Origin: an uncultured Novosphingobium sp.
GTDB taxonomy: Bacteria > Pseudomonadota > Alphaproteobacteria > Sphingomonadales > Sphingomonadaceae
Assembly: GCA_937860195.1 (NCBI GenBank)
Contig: CALMBN010000282.1
Location: 1 to 12,202, forward strand
DNA length: 12,202 bases
Direction: 5' to 3'
This document shows positions 1-7,030 of this stretch, in pieces. The notes beneath the pieces are model-generated. The model did no database searches, had not been told where the DNA came from, and worked only from the letters and a program-made list of their open reading frames with translations. A program made the position numbers and the translations under genes. Each line of letters opens with the position of its first letter. The stretch's first letter is position 1.

Positions 1-383
1 CCAACGCGGTTCAGGGACCAAAGCATCCCGAGCTTGGCATCGCGATGGATATGTCGATCCAGTTGCAGGCCGCAAGTGGGGCAATCTGCACCCTGTCTTT
101 GTCGTTCAACAACGATGGACCGCTCGGCACTTTCTTCCGCTATATCGGCGACAGCGCGACCTACATCGCGCGCTATGACGATCTGTTCACTGGCAAGGAA
201 GAGCCAGTCGACCTGACCGGAGTGGCAGTTTCGAACAACGGGATCGAATTGCAGGATCGCGAGTTTGTGGCGGCGATCCGCGAAGGGCGCGAACCGAACA
301 GCTCGGTGGCGCAGGTGCTCGATTGCTACCGGGTAATTGGCGAGCTGGCCGCGCAGCTTGAAGCGCAGGACGGCTGGTCGTGA
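1..383 (+). CDS. ligC: LigC-like 4-carboxy-2-hydroxymuconate-6-semialdehyde dehydrogenase, C-terminal part (Gfo/Idh/MocA family)
   Basis: This is the 3' end of a gene that begins before the window. The open frame starts at base 3 and runs about 126 codons to TGA at 381-383. The residues seen belong to the C-terminal alpha/beta domain of Gfo/Idh/MocA oxidoreductases. Segments such as PELGIAMDMSIQL, CTLSLSFNNDGPLGTFFRY and GIELQDREFVAAIREGREPN agree with what I recall of sphingomonad LigC, the NADP-dependent dehydrogenase that oxidises 4-carboxy-2-hydroxymuconate-6-semialdehyde (hemiacetal form) to 2-pyrone-4,6-dicarboxylate in the cytoplasmic protocatechuate 4,5-cleavage pathway. The Rossmann domain and catalytic residues lie outside the window, so the family is firm and the LigC assignment rests on recalled similarity. 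The last codons overlap the GTG start of the next gene. Alternative: another sugar- or aldehyde-oxidising family member. Confidence 0.72.
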   Translation, partial: NAVQGPKHPELGIAMDMSIQLQAASGAICTLSLSFNNDGPLGTFFRYIGDSATYIARYDDLFTGKEEPVDLTGVAVSNNGIELQDREFVAAIREGREPNSSVAQVLDCYRVIGELAAQLEAQDGWS

Positions 384-1366
384 GCCGACCCCTTGGCGGG
401 CGGCAGGTCAATCCGGTTGGTCTGGGCTGCATGTCGCTCAGCTGGGCCTACGGGGTGCCGCCGGGTGAGGACTATGCGATCGCGCTGCTGAACAAGGCGC
501 TCGATCTGGGCTACGATCACCTCGACACCGCCAATATCTATGGCTTGGGGCACAACGAGACGCTATTGGGCAAGGCGCTCAAAACCCGCCGGAACGAGTT
601 CTTCCTTGCAACGAAGATGGGGATTGTGGTCGAGGGCCCCAATCGCGGGATCGATTGCTCGCCTGAGGCCATTCACCGCAATATCGACCTTTCGCTCCAG
701 CGGCTCCAGACCGACCGGGTTGACCTCTATTATATGCACCGGTTCGATCCCAAGGTGCCGGTTGCCGATATGGCCGGCACAATGGGCGAGCTGATCGCGG
801 CCGGCAAGATAGGGAGCTACGGCGTGTCCGAATGGTCCGCTGCGCATATCCGTGAGGCGCATGCTGTCACCCCGATGGCGGCGGTCCAGACCGAATACTC
901 GCTCTGGACCCGCAATCCCGAAATTGCCGTCCTCGATACCTGCGCCGAGCTTGGCATCACGTTTGTCGCATTCTCCCCGGTCGGGCGCGGGGTGCTGGCG
1001 AACGGGGTACGCGATGTTGAGGCGCTGCCGGAAAAAGACCTGCGCCGCACCATGCCGCGCTTCAATGCCGAGAACTGGCCCATCAATCTGGGCCTGATCG
1101 ACCGGTTCAATGCCATCGCCGCGCGCGAAGGCGCAAGCCCTGCCCAGCTCAGTCTAGCCTGGGTGCTGGCGCAGGGCGCGCATGTAGTGGCGATCCCCGG
1201 CTCGGCCGATCAGGCGCACCTGGCTGAGAACATCGCTCGCCATGACTGGGTGCCTTCGACCGAACTCCTTGTCGAACTCGATGCACTGATCAATCGCCAC
1301 ACTGTCGCCGGGCCGCGCTATGGCCCGATGATCCAAGCCACTGTCGACACAGAAGAATTTTCCTGA
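380..1366 (+). CDS. Aldo/keto reductase
   Basis: A 328-residue NADPH-type aldo/keto reductase, a cytoplasmic TIM-barrel enzyme that reduces aldehydes or ketones. The catalytic tetrad is visible as Asp49, Tyr54, Lys79 and His120, in the contexts HLDTANIY, ATKMG and YYMHR. Near the C terminus, VAIPGSADQAHLAENI is the usual cofactor-phosphate-binding region. The GTG start at 380 is preferred because it keeps the N-terminal beta segment (PLGGRQVNPVGLGCMSLSW) typical of the family; the first internal ATG would remove it. GTG overlaps the upstream TGA as GTGA, so the gene is probably translationally coupled to the ligC-like gene. Pairing with LigC suggests an aromatic or ring-cleavage aldehyde as substrate, but nothing in the sequence fixes it. 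Family certain, substrate unknown. Confidence 0.93.
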   Translation: MSRPLGGRQVNPVGLGCMSLSWAYGVPPGEDYAIALLNKALDLGYDHLDTANIYGLGHNETLLGKALKTRRNEFFLATKMGIVVEGPNRGIDCSPEAIHRNIDLSLQRLQTDRVDLYYMHRFDPKVPVADMAGTMGELIAAGKIGSYGVSEWSAAHIREAHAVTPMAAVQTEYSLWTRNPEIAVLDTCAELGITFVAFSPVGRGVLANGVRDVEALPEKDLRRTMPRFNAENWPINLGLIDRFNAIAAREGASPAQLSLAWVLAQGAHVVAIPGSADQAHLAENIARHDWVPSTELLVELDALINRHTVAGPRYGPMIQATVDTEEFS

Positions 1367-1425
1367 ATTTGACCTTTTCCACATCCGGCAATTCGCCTCT
1401 TTGAATTCTTCATGGATGTGATAGT

Positions 1426-1444
1426 CTGTATGCAAGGCTTACAA
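1426..1444 (+). promoter_or_regulatory. Candidate operator upstream of the TonB receptor gene
   Basis: CTGTATGCAAGGCTTACAA is an imperfect palindrome of form TGTAnGCnnnGCnTACA. It ends 34 bp before the receptor start codon and contains most of a plausible -10 box, TACAAT at 1440-1445. The minus strand of 10711-10729 carries TTGTATGCAATGCTAACAA, identical at 16 of 19 positions. Recurrence in two promoter-proximal gaps of the same island supports a real binding site; its position over the -10 would fit a repressor. No protein has been tied to it. The rest of the 1367-1478 gap shows no clear terminator and no clear -35 box. Confidence 0.5.
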
Positions 1445-1478
1445 TAAGCCGGACATCGAGAGAGGGAGGATGAGGGCA

Positions 1479-4016
1479 ATGACCAAACTTCGTCAATATG
1501 CTGCGATCAGCGCAATTGCACTGGCAGCCATGAGCGCGGCACCTGCATTTGCGCAGGAAGCCAAGGATGAAGCAGACACCACAGCGAACCCGGAAATCGT
1601 GGTGACCGCGCAGTTCCGCGAACAGCGCCTGCAAGACACCCCGATCGCGATCACCGCGGTCAACTCTGAAATGCTTGAAGCGCGCGGTCAGACCGATATT
1701 TCGCAGATCGCAGCACAGGCCCCGAACGTGGTGTTGCGTCCGCAACCACAAAACGGCGGTTCCGGGCTGATCGCATTCATTCGCGGCGTTGGCCAGACCG
1801 ACTTCAACTATGCAGTTGATCCTGGCGTCGGCGTCTACATCGACGATGTCTACATCCCGACCCTGTCGAGCTCGCTGCTCGACCTGATGGACCTTGACCG
1901 GATCGAAGTGCTGCGGGGGCCGCAGGGCACGCTCGCCGGCAAGAACTCGATCGGCGGGGCAATCAAGCTGTTCAGCGCCAAGCCCGATGGATCGGGCAAA
2001 GGCTCGATCGCGGTCACCTATGGTTCGTACAACCGGATCGATTTGCGCGCGACGGCCGATTTGAAGCTTGGTGAAAACCTGTTCGCACGCGTTTCAGGTG
2101 TTGCCAAAAGCCGCGATGGCTATGTTACGCTGCTCGACTATGGGGTCAGCCACCCAACCTCAAACGTCCCCGCCAACAATGCCCGGGGCGGCAATCCGGT
2201 GGTCGGCACCCAGGGCGGACAATCCTTTGTTGCGGCCAGGCTCGCCTTGCGCTGGATGCCAAGTGACAACCTCGAAATCAACGTCTCGGCAGACTATACC
2301 AGTGACCGGTCAGAGCCGGCCGGAACGGTCCTGCTGGCCGCAGGCCGGCCCGGGCCGACGGCGAGTAACCCCAATCCGTTCAACCCGGCCGTTGTCAATC
2401 CTGCCACCAATGCCAATGGCGGGGCGTGGTTGATCGGCAAGGACGGGCTGCCGGTACCGGTCAACTGCGCATTTGTGCCTGCTGGTGCCAATAGCTGTGA
2501 TACCCTGGCGTCTTCTGTCTATAGCGGTGACCGGCGCTTCATCAGCTATGCCAACTTCCTCGACGGGATGACCCCGACGACCCAGGCGCCGTTCAAGCCC
2601 TATGCTGCGCTCCAGAACCAGAACTTCACTGGCTGGGGCGTCCACGGCAACGTCAAGCTAAAACTCAGCGACAGCCTGAACGTGGTCTGGATCTCATCCT
2701 ACCGCAAATACCAGTCGAACTTCGGGCAGGATCAGGACGCAACGCCTGTGCCGATTGCCCAACTCGACAACGAGCTGAATCACTATGCCTGGAGCCAGGA
2801 ACTCCGGCTCAACGGTGAGGTCGCGAACGGATTGTTCGAATTCACCCTGGGCGGGTTCTATTTCGATCAGAAGGGCACCTATACCGCCCGGGTTGACCTG
2901 AACTATGCCGGGATCGACTTCATCCACGGCCCTGACCAGACCCCGTCCACCTCAAAGGCGTTGTATTTCAACGGGACTCTTCACCCGACCGATGCCTGGA
3001 GCATCAACGCCGGCATTCGCCAGTCATGGGACCGGAAGGATTATACCTACTTCCGGAGCAATCCGGATGGAACGGTGCCTGGGCCGCTGCCCTGCGCCTT
3101 TTTCCTGGGAGCGCCGACCGCCGGACCAACCGGGATCGGCAATGCGCCGAACTGTCTGCTGCTTGGCCTCTACAACGTAACCGGCCTGTTCGAAGGCAAG
3201 CGCACCGACTGGCGGATCGAAACCGATTATCGCATTTCGCCAGAGTTCTTTGTCTATGGCTCGGTGGCTACCGGTTACAAGGGCGGCGGCGTCAATCCGC
3301 GGCCGTTCTTCGGCCCTTCGCAGGCGTCTTGCTCGCCCACGCCGACACCCAACTGCAACCAGGTGCAGTCGTTCCGTCCGGAAACGCTGACCACCTATGA
3401 ATTGGGCTTCAAGTCGGACCTGTTCGACAACAAGCTGCGGTTGAACGGTGCTGTATTCCTGAACAAATACAATGACATTCAGTTGCAGCTGACCCGCTGC
3501 CCAGCGGCACCTTGCTTGATGCCGGCCAATGCCGGCACCGCTGACGTGAAGGGTTTCGAGCTTGAAGTACGAGCCAAGCCGGCGACCGGACTGACACTTG
3601 ATGGCTCGCTCAGTTATCTTGATTTCAAATACACCAACATTCTGGCCAGCACCAATATCCCGATCACCAATGTGACTGCCTATACGCCCAAATGGACCTA
3701 TAGCTTCGGGGTCCAGTATGATTGGTCGATGGCCGGCGGGAACATGAGCGCCCGCTTCGATGGCCAATACCAGTCGGAAATCTTCACCGATGCCAACAAC
3801 AGCATCTGGAGCCGGGTCGAACCGCGCTTCCTCGGCAATGCCCGGCTGACCTACACCACCACGGACAAGGATTGGCAGCTGGGGCTTGAAGTGCAGAACG
3901 TCTTCAACAAGTTCTACTATCTGACTGTCTCGGACGTCACCGGCGGCCTTGGCGTGCAGACCGGCGTGCCTGGCTCGCCACGCACCTGGGCTCTGACCGT
4001 CAAGCGCAGCTTCTGA
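1479..4016 (+). CDS. TonB-dependent outer-membrane receptor
   Basis: An 845-residue TonB-dependent receptor that would carry a substrate across the outer membrane using the proton motive force through TonB-ExbBD. The N terminus is a signal peptide, with likely cleavage after AFA at residue 25. A TonB-box-like EIVVTA follows near residue 39, then a plug domain with the hallmark LRGPQGTLAGKNSIGGAI, and a long beta-barrel ending in Phe (VKRSF). ATG at 1479 is chosen because the purine-rich ribosome site at 1461-1469 lies 9 bases upstream; an in-frame ATG at 1470 abuts that site. All eight cysteines fall in four close pairs within loop-like stretches. An intrinsic terminator follows. Sphingomonads often place such receptors beside aromatic-catabolism genes (one, DdvT, is reported to import a lignin biaryl), so a lignin-derived dimer is a reasonable guess for the substrate. 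It is not shown. Confidence 0.95.
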   Translation: MTKLRQYAAISAIALAAMSAAPAFAQEAKDEADTTANPEIVVTAQFREQRLQDTPIAITAVNSEMLEARGQTDISQIAAQAPNVVLRPQPQNGGSGLIAFIRGVGQTDFNYAVDPGVGVYIDDVYIPTLSSSLLDLMDLDRIEVLRGPQGTLAGKNSIGGAIKLFSAKPDGSGKGSIAVTYGSYNRIDLRATADLKLGENLFARVSGVAKSRDGYVTLLDYGVSHPTSNVPANNARGGNPVVGTQGGQSFVAARLALRWMPSDNLEINVSADYTSDRSEPAGTVLLAAGRPGPTASNPNPFNPAVVNPATNANGGAWLIGKDGLPVPVNCAFVPAGANSCDTLASSVYSGDRRFISYANFLDGMTPTTQAPFKPYAALQNQNFTGWGVHGNVKLKLSDSLNVVWISSYRKYQSNFGQDQDATPVPIAQLDNELNHYAWSQELRLNGEVANGLFEFTLGGFYFDQKGTYTARVDLNYAGIDFIHGPDQTPSTSKALYFNGTLHPTDAWSINAGIRQSWDRKDYTYFRSNPDGTVPGPLPCAFFLGAPTAGPTGIGNAPNCLLLGLYNVTGLFEGKRTDWRIETDYRISPEFFVYGSVATGYKGGGVNPRPFFGPSQASCSPTPTPNCNQVQSFRPETLTTYELGFKSDLFDNKLRLNGAVFLNKYNDIQLQLTRCPAAPCLMPANAGTADVKGFELEVRAKPATGLTLDGSLSYLDFKYTNILASTNIPITNVTAYTPKWTYSFGVQYDWSMAGGNMSARFDGQYQSEIFTDANNSIWSRVEPRFLGNARLTYTTTDKDWQLGLEVQNVFNKFYYLTVSDVTGGLGVQTGVPGSPRTWALTVKRSF

Positions 4017-4039
4017 TCCAACAAACCTGACACCCTCTA

Positions 4040-4077
4040 GGGGTCGCCATCCGATGGGACGGCGACCCCACTTTTTT
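4040..4077 (+). terminator. Rho-independent terminator of the receptor gene
   Basis: A perfect 9-bp stem (GGGGTCGCC with GGCGACCCC) extends inward, after one mismatch, by three more pairs around a GATG loop. It is followed by AC and six T residues. It lies 24 bp after the receptor stop codon, so the downstream dioxygenase gene needs its own promoter. Confidence 0.9.
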
Positions 4078-4113
4078 GGGCTTGTGCAGCGCTGTTGCCA
4101 CGCTACATAAACG

Positions 4114-4127
4114 CTAACAATTGTTAG
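4114..4127. promoter_or_regulatory. Perfect 14-bp palindrome in the dioxygenase promoter, candidate operator
   Basis: CTAACAATTGTTAG is a perfect palindrome ending 10 bp before the dioxygenase start codon. A weak promoter reading just upstream is TTGTGC (4082-4087), 16 bp, TACATA (4104-4109), which would put the palindrome at the transcription start. Its half GCTAACAA (4113-4120) also occurs, inverted, within the site at 10711-10729, hinting at a related factor. The gene's ribosome site is probably AGGA at 4126-4129, at the palindrome's edge. Function inferred only. Confidence 0.45.
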
Positions 4128-4137
4128 GATTAGGATC

Positions 4138-5616
4138 ATGGGTGAATTTCCGCAGACCCCCTATTTCATCGGACTGAATGAACCGGTCGGGCTGGACGTG
4201 GCCTTCACTGATTTGGACATCAGCGGGGTGATCCCGGCAGAGATTCGCGGCAGTTTTTACCGTGCTGTGCCCGATCCGGCCTATCCACCCAAGTTCGCCG
4301 ACGATCACACCTTGTCGGGCGACGGGATGGTCAGCCGCCTGTCATTCAACCCCGATGGCACAGTCGATTTTGCGATGAAATTCGTCGATACTGCACGGCA
4401 CCTGGCCGAGCTGGACCTGGGCCGGGCACGGTTCGGGAAATATCGCAATCCCTTCACCGATGATCCCGACATGCAGGGCGTTGATCGAACCGTCGCCAAC
4501 ACCACACCGGTCTGGCACGCGGGGAAACTGCTGATGGCCAAGGAAGACGGGCGGCCATACCGGATCGATCCGATCACTCTCGAAACACTGGGCAGCCATG
4601 ACTTCGGCGGAAAGCTCAAAAGCGAGACGATGACCGCCCACGTCCGGGTCGATCCCGACACTGGCGAGCTGTTTTTCTATGGCTATGAAGCCGATGGTCC
4701 GGCCAGCACCAAAGTGGCCTATTGCGTGGTCGGCGCGGACGGTACGCTCAAGTCAGAGCAATGGTTCGACGCACCCTATTGCGCGATGATGCACGATTTT
4801 ACCGTAAGCGAAAACTACGCACTGTTCCCGATCTACCCGACCACCAGCGATCTCGATCGGCTGAAGGCCGGTGGTGAGCACTGGCACCACCAGCCCGAAC
4901 TGGAATCATGGCTTGGCGTGATGCCGCGCTACGGCGAAGTCAGCGAAATCAAGTGGTTCAAGGGCCCGAAGGGGGTTTACGCCTATCACATGATGAACGC
5001 GTGGGAAGACTGCGATGGTCTGCTGCACTTCGACCAGTGCTTGTCAAATACCAACGCCTTCGCCTTCATCCGCGAGCCTTCGGGCATCAACCTGATGCCG
5101 TGGGAAATTCAGGGCGGGCTGACCCGCTGGACGGTCGATCCCAAGGGGCCTGCGGGCGATGTCCTCGAAAGTGTGGTCGGCCCGCCGGGTGACTTCCCGG
5201 TCATTCCGGCGGCAAAGCAGGGTCGCCCCTTTGATTTCGGTTTCATGTTGACGATGGACCCCGAGATGAAAGGCCCGCCGGTGTTTGGCGGCCCGGTCGG
5301 CGCGATGTTCAACCTGCTGGTCCGGCTTGACGGGATGTCCGGCTCTGCACCGCAGGTCACCAATGCCCTGCCGATGGAGCTGGGCTGGTGCTACAACGAA
5401 CCGGTACATGTGCCGAGCGCCGACCATGATGGCTGGCTGATTGTATTCGTCGATCATCAGATCGGCGAGAACAGCTTCGAACACTTCGCCTGGGTGCTGG
5501 AAGCTGGAGCGATCAGCAAGGGACCGGTTGCGAGCATCCGCATTCCGCACCGCCTGCGCCCGCAAGTCCATGGCTGGTGGGTTCCTCAGGCGCAGCTGGA
5601 TGCGGCCAGGACATGA
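4138..5616 (+). CDS. Carotenoid-oxygenase family enzyme, lignostilbene dioxygenase-like
   Basis: A 492-residue member of the carotenoid cleavage dioxygenase family, cytoplasmic non-haem iron enzymes with a seven-bladed propeller. The four iron-binding histidines are visible as His168 (MTAHVR), His219 (MMHDF), His284 (AYHMMNAW) and His478 (QVHGWW), spaced almost as in lignostilbene dioxygenase LsdA (167, 218, 282, 472). Tyr102 and Lys135 match LsdA Tyr101 and Lys134, which contact the 4-hydroxyl of the stilbene, so cleavage of a 4-hydroxystilbene into two aromatic aldehydes is more likely than carotenoid cleavage. There is no signal peptide. The start follows AGGATTAGGATC. The stop overlaps the next gene's start as ATGA, so the two are probably one coupled unit. 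Sphingomonads carry several paralogues of this family; which one this is cannot be told here. Confidence 0.88.
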   Translation: MGEFPQTPYFIGLNEPVGLDVAFTDLDISGVIPAEIRGSFYRAVPDPAYPPKFADDHTLSGDGMVSRLSFNPDGTVDFAMKFVDTARHLAELDLGRARFGKYRNPFTDDPDMQGVDRTVANTTPVWHAGKLLMAKEDGRPYRIDPITLETLGSHDFGGKLKSETMTAHVRVDPDTGELFFYGYEADGPASTKVAYCVVGADGTLKSEQWFDAPYCAMMHDFTVSENYALFPIYPTTSDLDRLKAGGEHWHHQPELESWLGVMPRYGEVSEIKWFKGPKGVYAYHMMNAWEDCDGLLHFDQCLSNTNAFAFIREPSGINLMPWEIQGGLTRWTVDPKGPAGDVLESVVGPPGDFPVIPAAKQGRPFDFGFMLTMDPEMKGPPVFGGPVGAMFNLLVRLDGMSGSAPQVTNALPMELGWCYNEPVHVPSADHDGWLIVFVDHQIGENSFEHFAWVLEAGAISKGPVASIRIPHRLRPQVHGWWVPQAQLDAART

Positions 5617-6536
5617 CCAGGATCGCGATCACCGGGGCATCGGGCCAGTACGGCCGCCTCGCCACGCAGGGCCTGATTGCGCGCGGTCGCGCGGGCGACC
5701 TGATCCTGATGAGCCGCAGCCCCGACAAGCTCGCCGATCTGGCGGCGCTGGGCTGCGAGGTCCGGTATGGCGACTATGACAAGCCCGAATCACTCAGCGC
5801 GGCAATGCGGGGCGCGGACAAGCTGTTGCTGATCTCGGGCACCCGGGTTGGCGCACGCGTCGTTCAACACAAAGCGGCGATCGAGGCGGCAGCAGCAGCC
5901 GGGGTCGTCCATGCTGCCTACACCAGTTTCATCGGGATCGACGACCCGGCCAACCCGGCCGAAGTGCGCCACGATCACATTGAAACCGAACGCCTGATCA
6001 GGGCCAGCGGCATGGCCCACACCTTTCTGCGCGATGCACACTATGCCGATGCGATGATCGTGATGGCCGGGCCGGGGGTGATGGCCAGCCGCAAGTGGTT
6101 CAGCAATTCGGCCCTGGGCCGCGAAGCGATGGTCTGGCGCGACGACTGCGCGGCTTGTGCAGTCGCTGTATTGGACGAAACCGGTCACGAAAACCGGACA
6201 TACAATATCACCGGACCCGAGCTTCAGGATTTCGCCGATGTCACTGCCTTGATGGCTGAAATCACCGGAGTGCCGCTGGAATACATTTCAACCAGCGACG
6301 AAGAACAATACGCCATGTTCGATGCCATGGGCATTCCCCGCCGCCCGGTTGACGACCTGGCTGTGGGCGGCATTCCGTGGAACAGTGACGATATGGTCAC
6401 ATTCGGGCAGGCAATCCGCGAAGGGTTCCTCGAAGTCTGTTCGGGCGATGTCACGCGGTTGCTCGGCCGCCCGGCGCGCTCGGTCCGGCAAATGATCGAA
6501 GACAATGCCGGGTTGCTGCGTGCGGCGGCAGGCTAA
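5613..6536 (+). CDS. NmrA/QorB-like NAD(P)-binding oxidoreductase
   Basis: A 307-residue atypical short-chain dehydrogenase of the NmrA/QorB type. The N terminus has a Rossmann glycine motif, ITGASGQYG (residues 6-14), then SRSPDKL at 34-40, where Arg35 is a typical NADP-phosphate contact. LLLISG (71-76) and YTSFIGIDDPANPAEVRHDHIETE (103-126, hyphen-free run broken here as YTSFIG then EVRHDHIETE) resemble the conserved centre of quinone oxidoreductase 2-like proteins. The usual SDR YxxxK motif is not evident, which is common in this group, whose members are either weak reductases or redox sensors. ATG at 5613 overlaps the dioxygenase stop (ATGA), so tight co-expression is expected. A role in reducing an aldehyde or quinone made from the dioxygenase products is plausible but unproven. 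Confidence 0.85.
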   Translation: MTRIAITGASGQYGRLATQGLIARGRAGDLILMSRSPDKLADLAALGCEVRYGDYDKPESLSAAMRGADKLLLISGTRVGARVVQHKAAIEAAAAAGVVHAAYTSFIGIDDPANPAEVRHDHIETERLIRASGMAHTFLRDAHYADAMIVMAGPGVMASRKWFSNSALGREAMVWRDDCAACAVAVLDETGHENRTYNITGPELQDFADVTALMAEITGVPLEYISTSDEEQYAMFDAMGIPRRPVDDLAVGGIPWNSDDMVTFGQAIREGFLEVCSGDVTRLLGRPARSVRQMIEDNAGLLRAAAG

Positions 6537-6946
6537 TCCCGCCACAACGCGTCGAGCGCAGGCTTGAAGTGCTCGCGGTGTGCTTGCGGGACCCGCTCCA
6601 TCAGTTCGGCTTCGAAACCGTGGATCACGCGTTGCGCCTCCGCCAGACGTGCCTGCCCGATCTCGGTCAGCCGCAAGCCGTGGCTCTTGCCGTCAATCGG
6701 CTGACGCAAGAGCAGGCGCGCAGCTTCCATCCGGGCGATCATCGGCACCATGTTGGCGCGCTGGATGTCGAGCATCCGGCCAAGCTGGCTGGCGGTGACC
6801 CCGGGATTGGCTCCGACCAGCAACAGCGCCGAAACATCGGACAGACGCAGCCCGAGTGGTTCCAGCCGGGCAACGAATTCGCCCATCACGGCGGCAGCGG
6901 CACGGCGCAGCGAATAGCCGGGCAGGTCAAGCAACGGATCCTTCAT
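6533..6946 (-). CDS. MarR-family transcriptional regulator
   Basis: A 137-residue winged-helix protein of usual MarR length. The N-terminal dimerisation helix covers about residues 10-30. The DNA-binding part is TASQLGRMLDI (51-61) with recognition helix RANMVPMIARME (63-74) and a wing around DGKSHGLRLT (85-94). ATG at 6944-6946 is chosen because AAGGG lies 8 bases upstream; a longer version from 6982 would have no better site and would cover the candidate operators. The gene diverges from the hydratase-lyase-like gene. In Sphingobium SYK-6 the MarR regulator FerC represses the ferulate genes ferBA and is released by hydroxycinnamoyl-CoA, so a similar local repressor is the leading guess. Its stop codon TAG shares bases with the TAA of the convergent NmrA-like gene. 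Confidence 0.9.
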   Translation of the reverse strand: MKDPLLDLPGYSLRRAAAAVMGEFVARLEPLGLRLSDVSALLLVGANPGVTASQLGRMLDIQRANMVPMIARMEAARLLLRQPIDGKSHGLRLTEIGQARLAEAQRVIHGFEAELMERVPQAHREHFKPALDALWRD

Positions 6947-6957
6947 GTGGCGACCCT

Positions 6958-7009
6958 TAGCAATAGCTATTGCGCATAGCAATCCGTGTTGTTATGGGGC
7001 ATAGCAATC
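6958..7009. promoter_or_regulatory. MarR/hydratase divergent promoter region with operator-like repeats
   Basis: A perfect palindrome GCAATAGCTATTGC lies at 6960-6973. The word TAGCAAT occurs three times in direct orientation (6958, 6977, 7002), and the longer word GCATAGCAATC twice (6974-6984 and 6999-7009). MarR proteins usually bind such short palindromes in the gap next to their own gene, so autoregulation and repression of the hydratase gene are likely. No convincing -35/-10 pair was picked out. Confidence 0.6.
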
Positions 7010-7030
7010 GAATCGCTGGAGAAGACTGCC

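Noticed and set aside
1384..1453. TCCGGC near 1385 and GCCGGA near 1447 as an inverted repeat around the receptor promoter
   Set aside because: Only six bases pair, about 60 bp apart, too weak to separate from chance in GC-rich DNA.
3024..4139. 371-codon open frame on the minus strand across the receptor gene
   Set aside because: It is antisense to a well-supported receptor, spans its terminator, and shows no recognisable family; high GC leaves long open antisense frames.
6947..7030. Longer starts for the MarR gene (6982) and the hydratase gene (GTG 6986)
   Set aside because: Both would translate the operator-like region; the internal ATG starts have better-placed ribosome sites and match family N termini.
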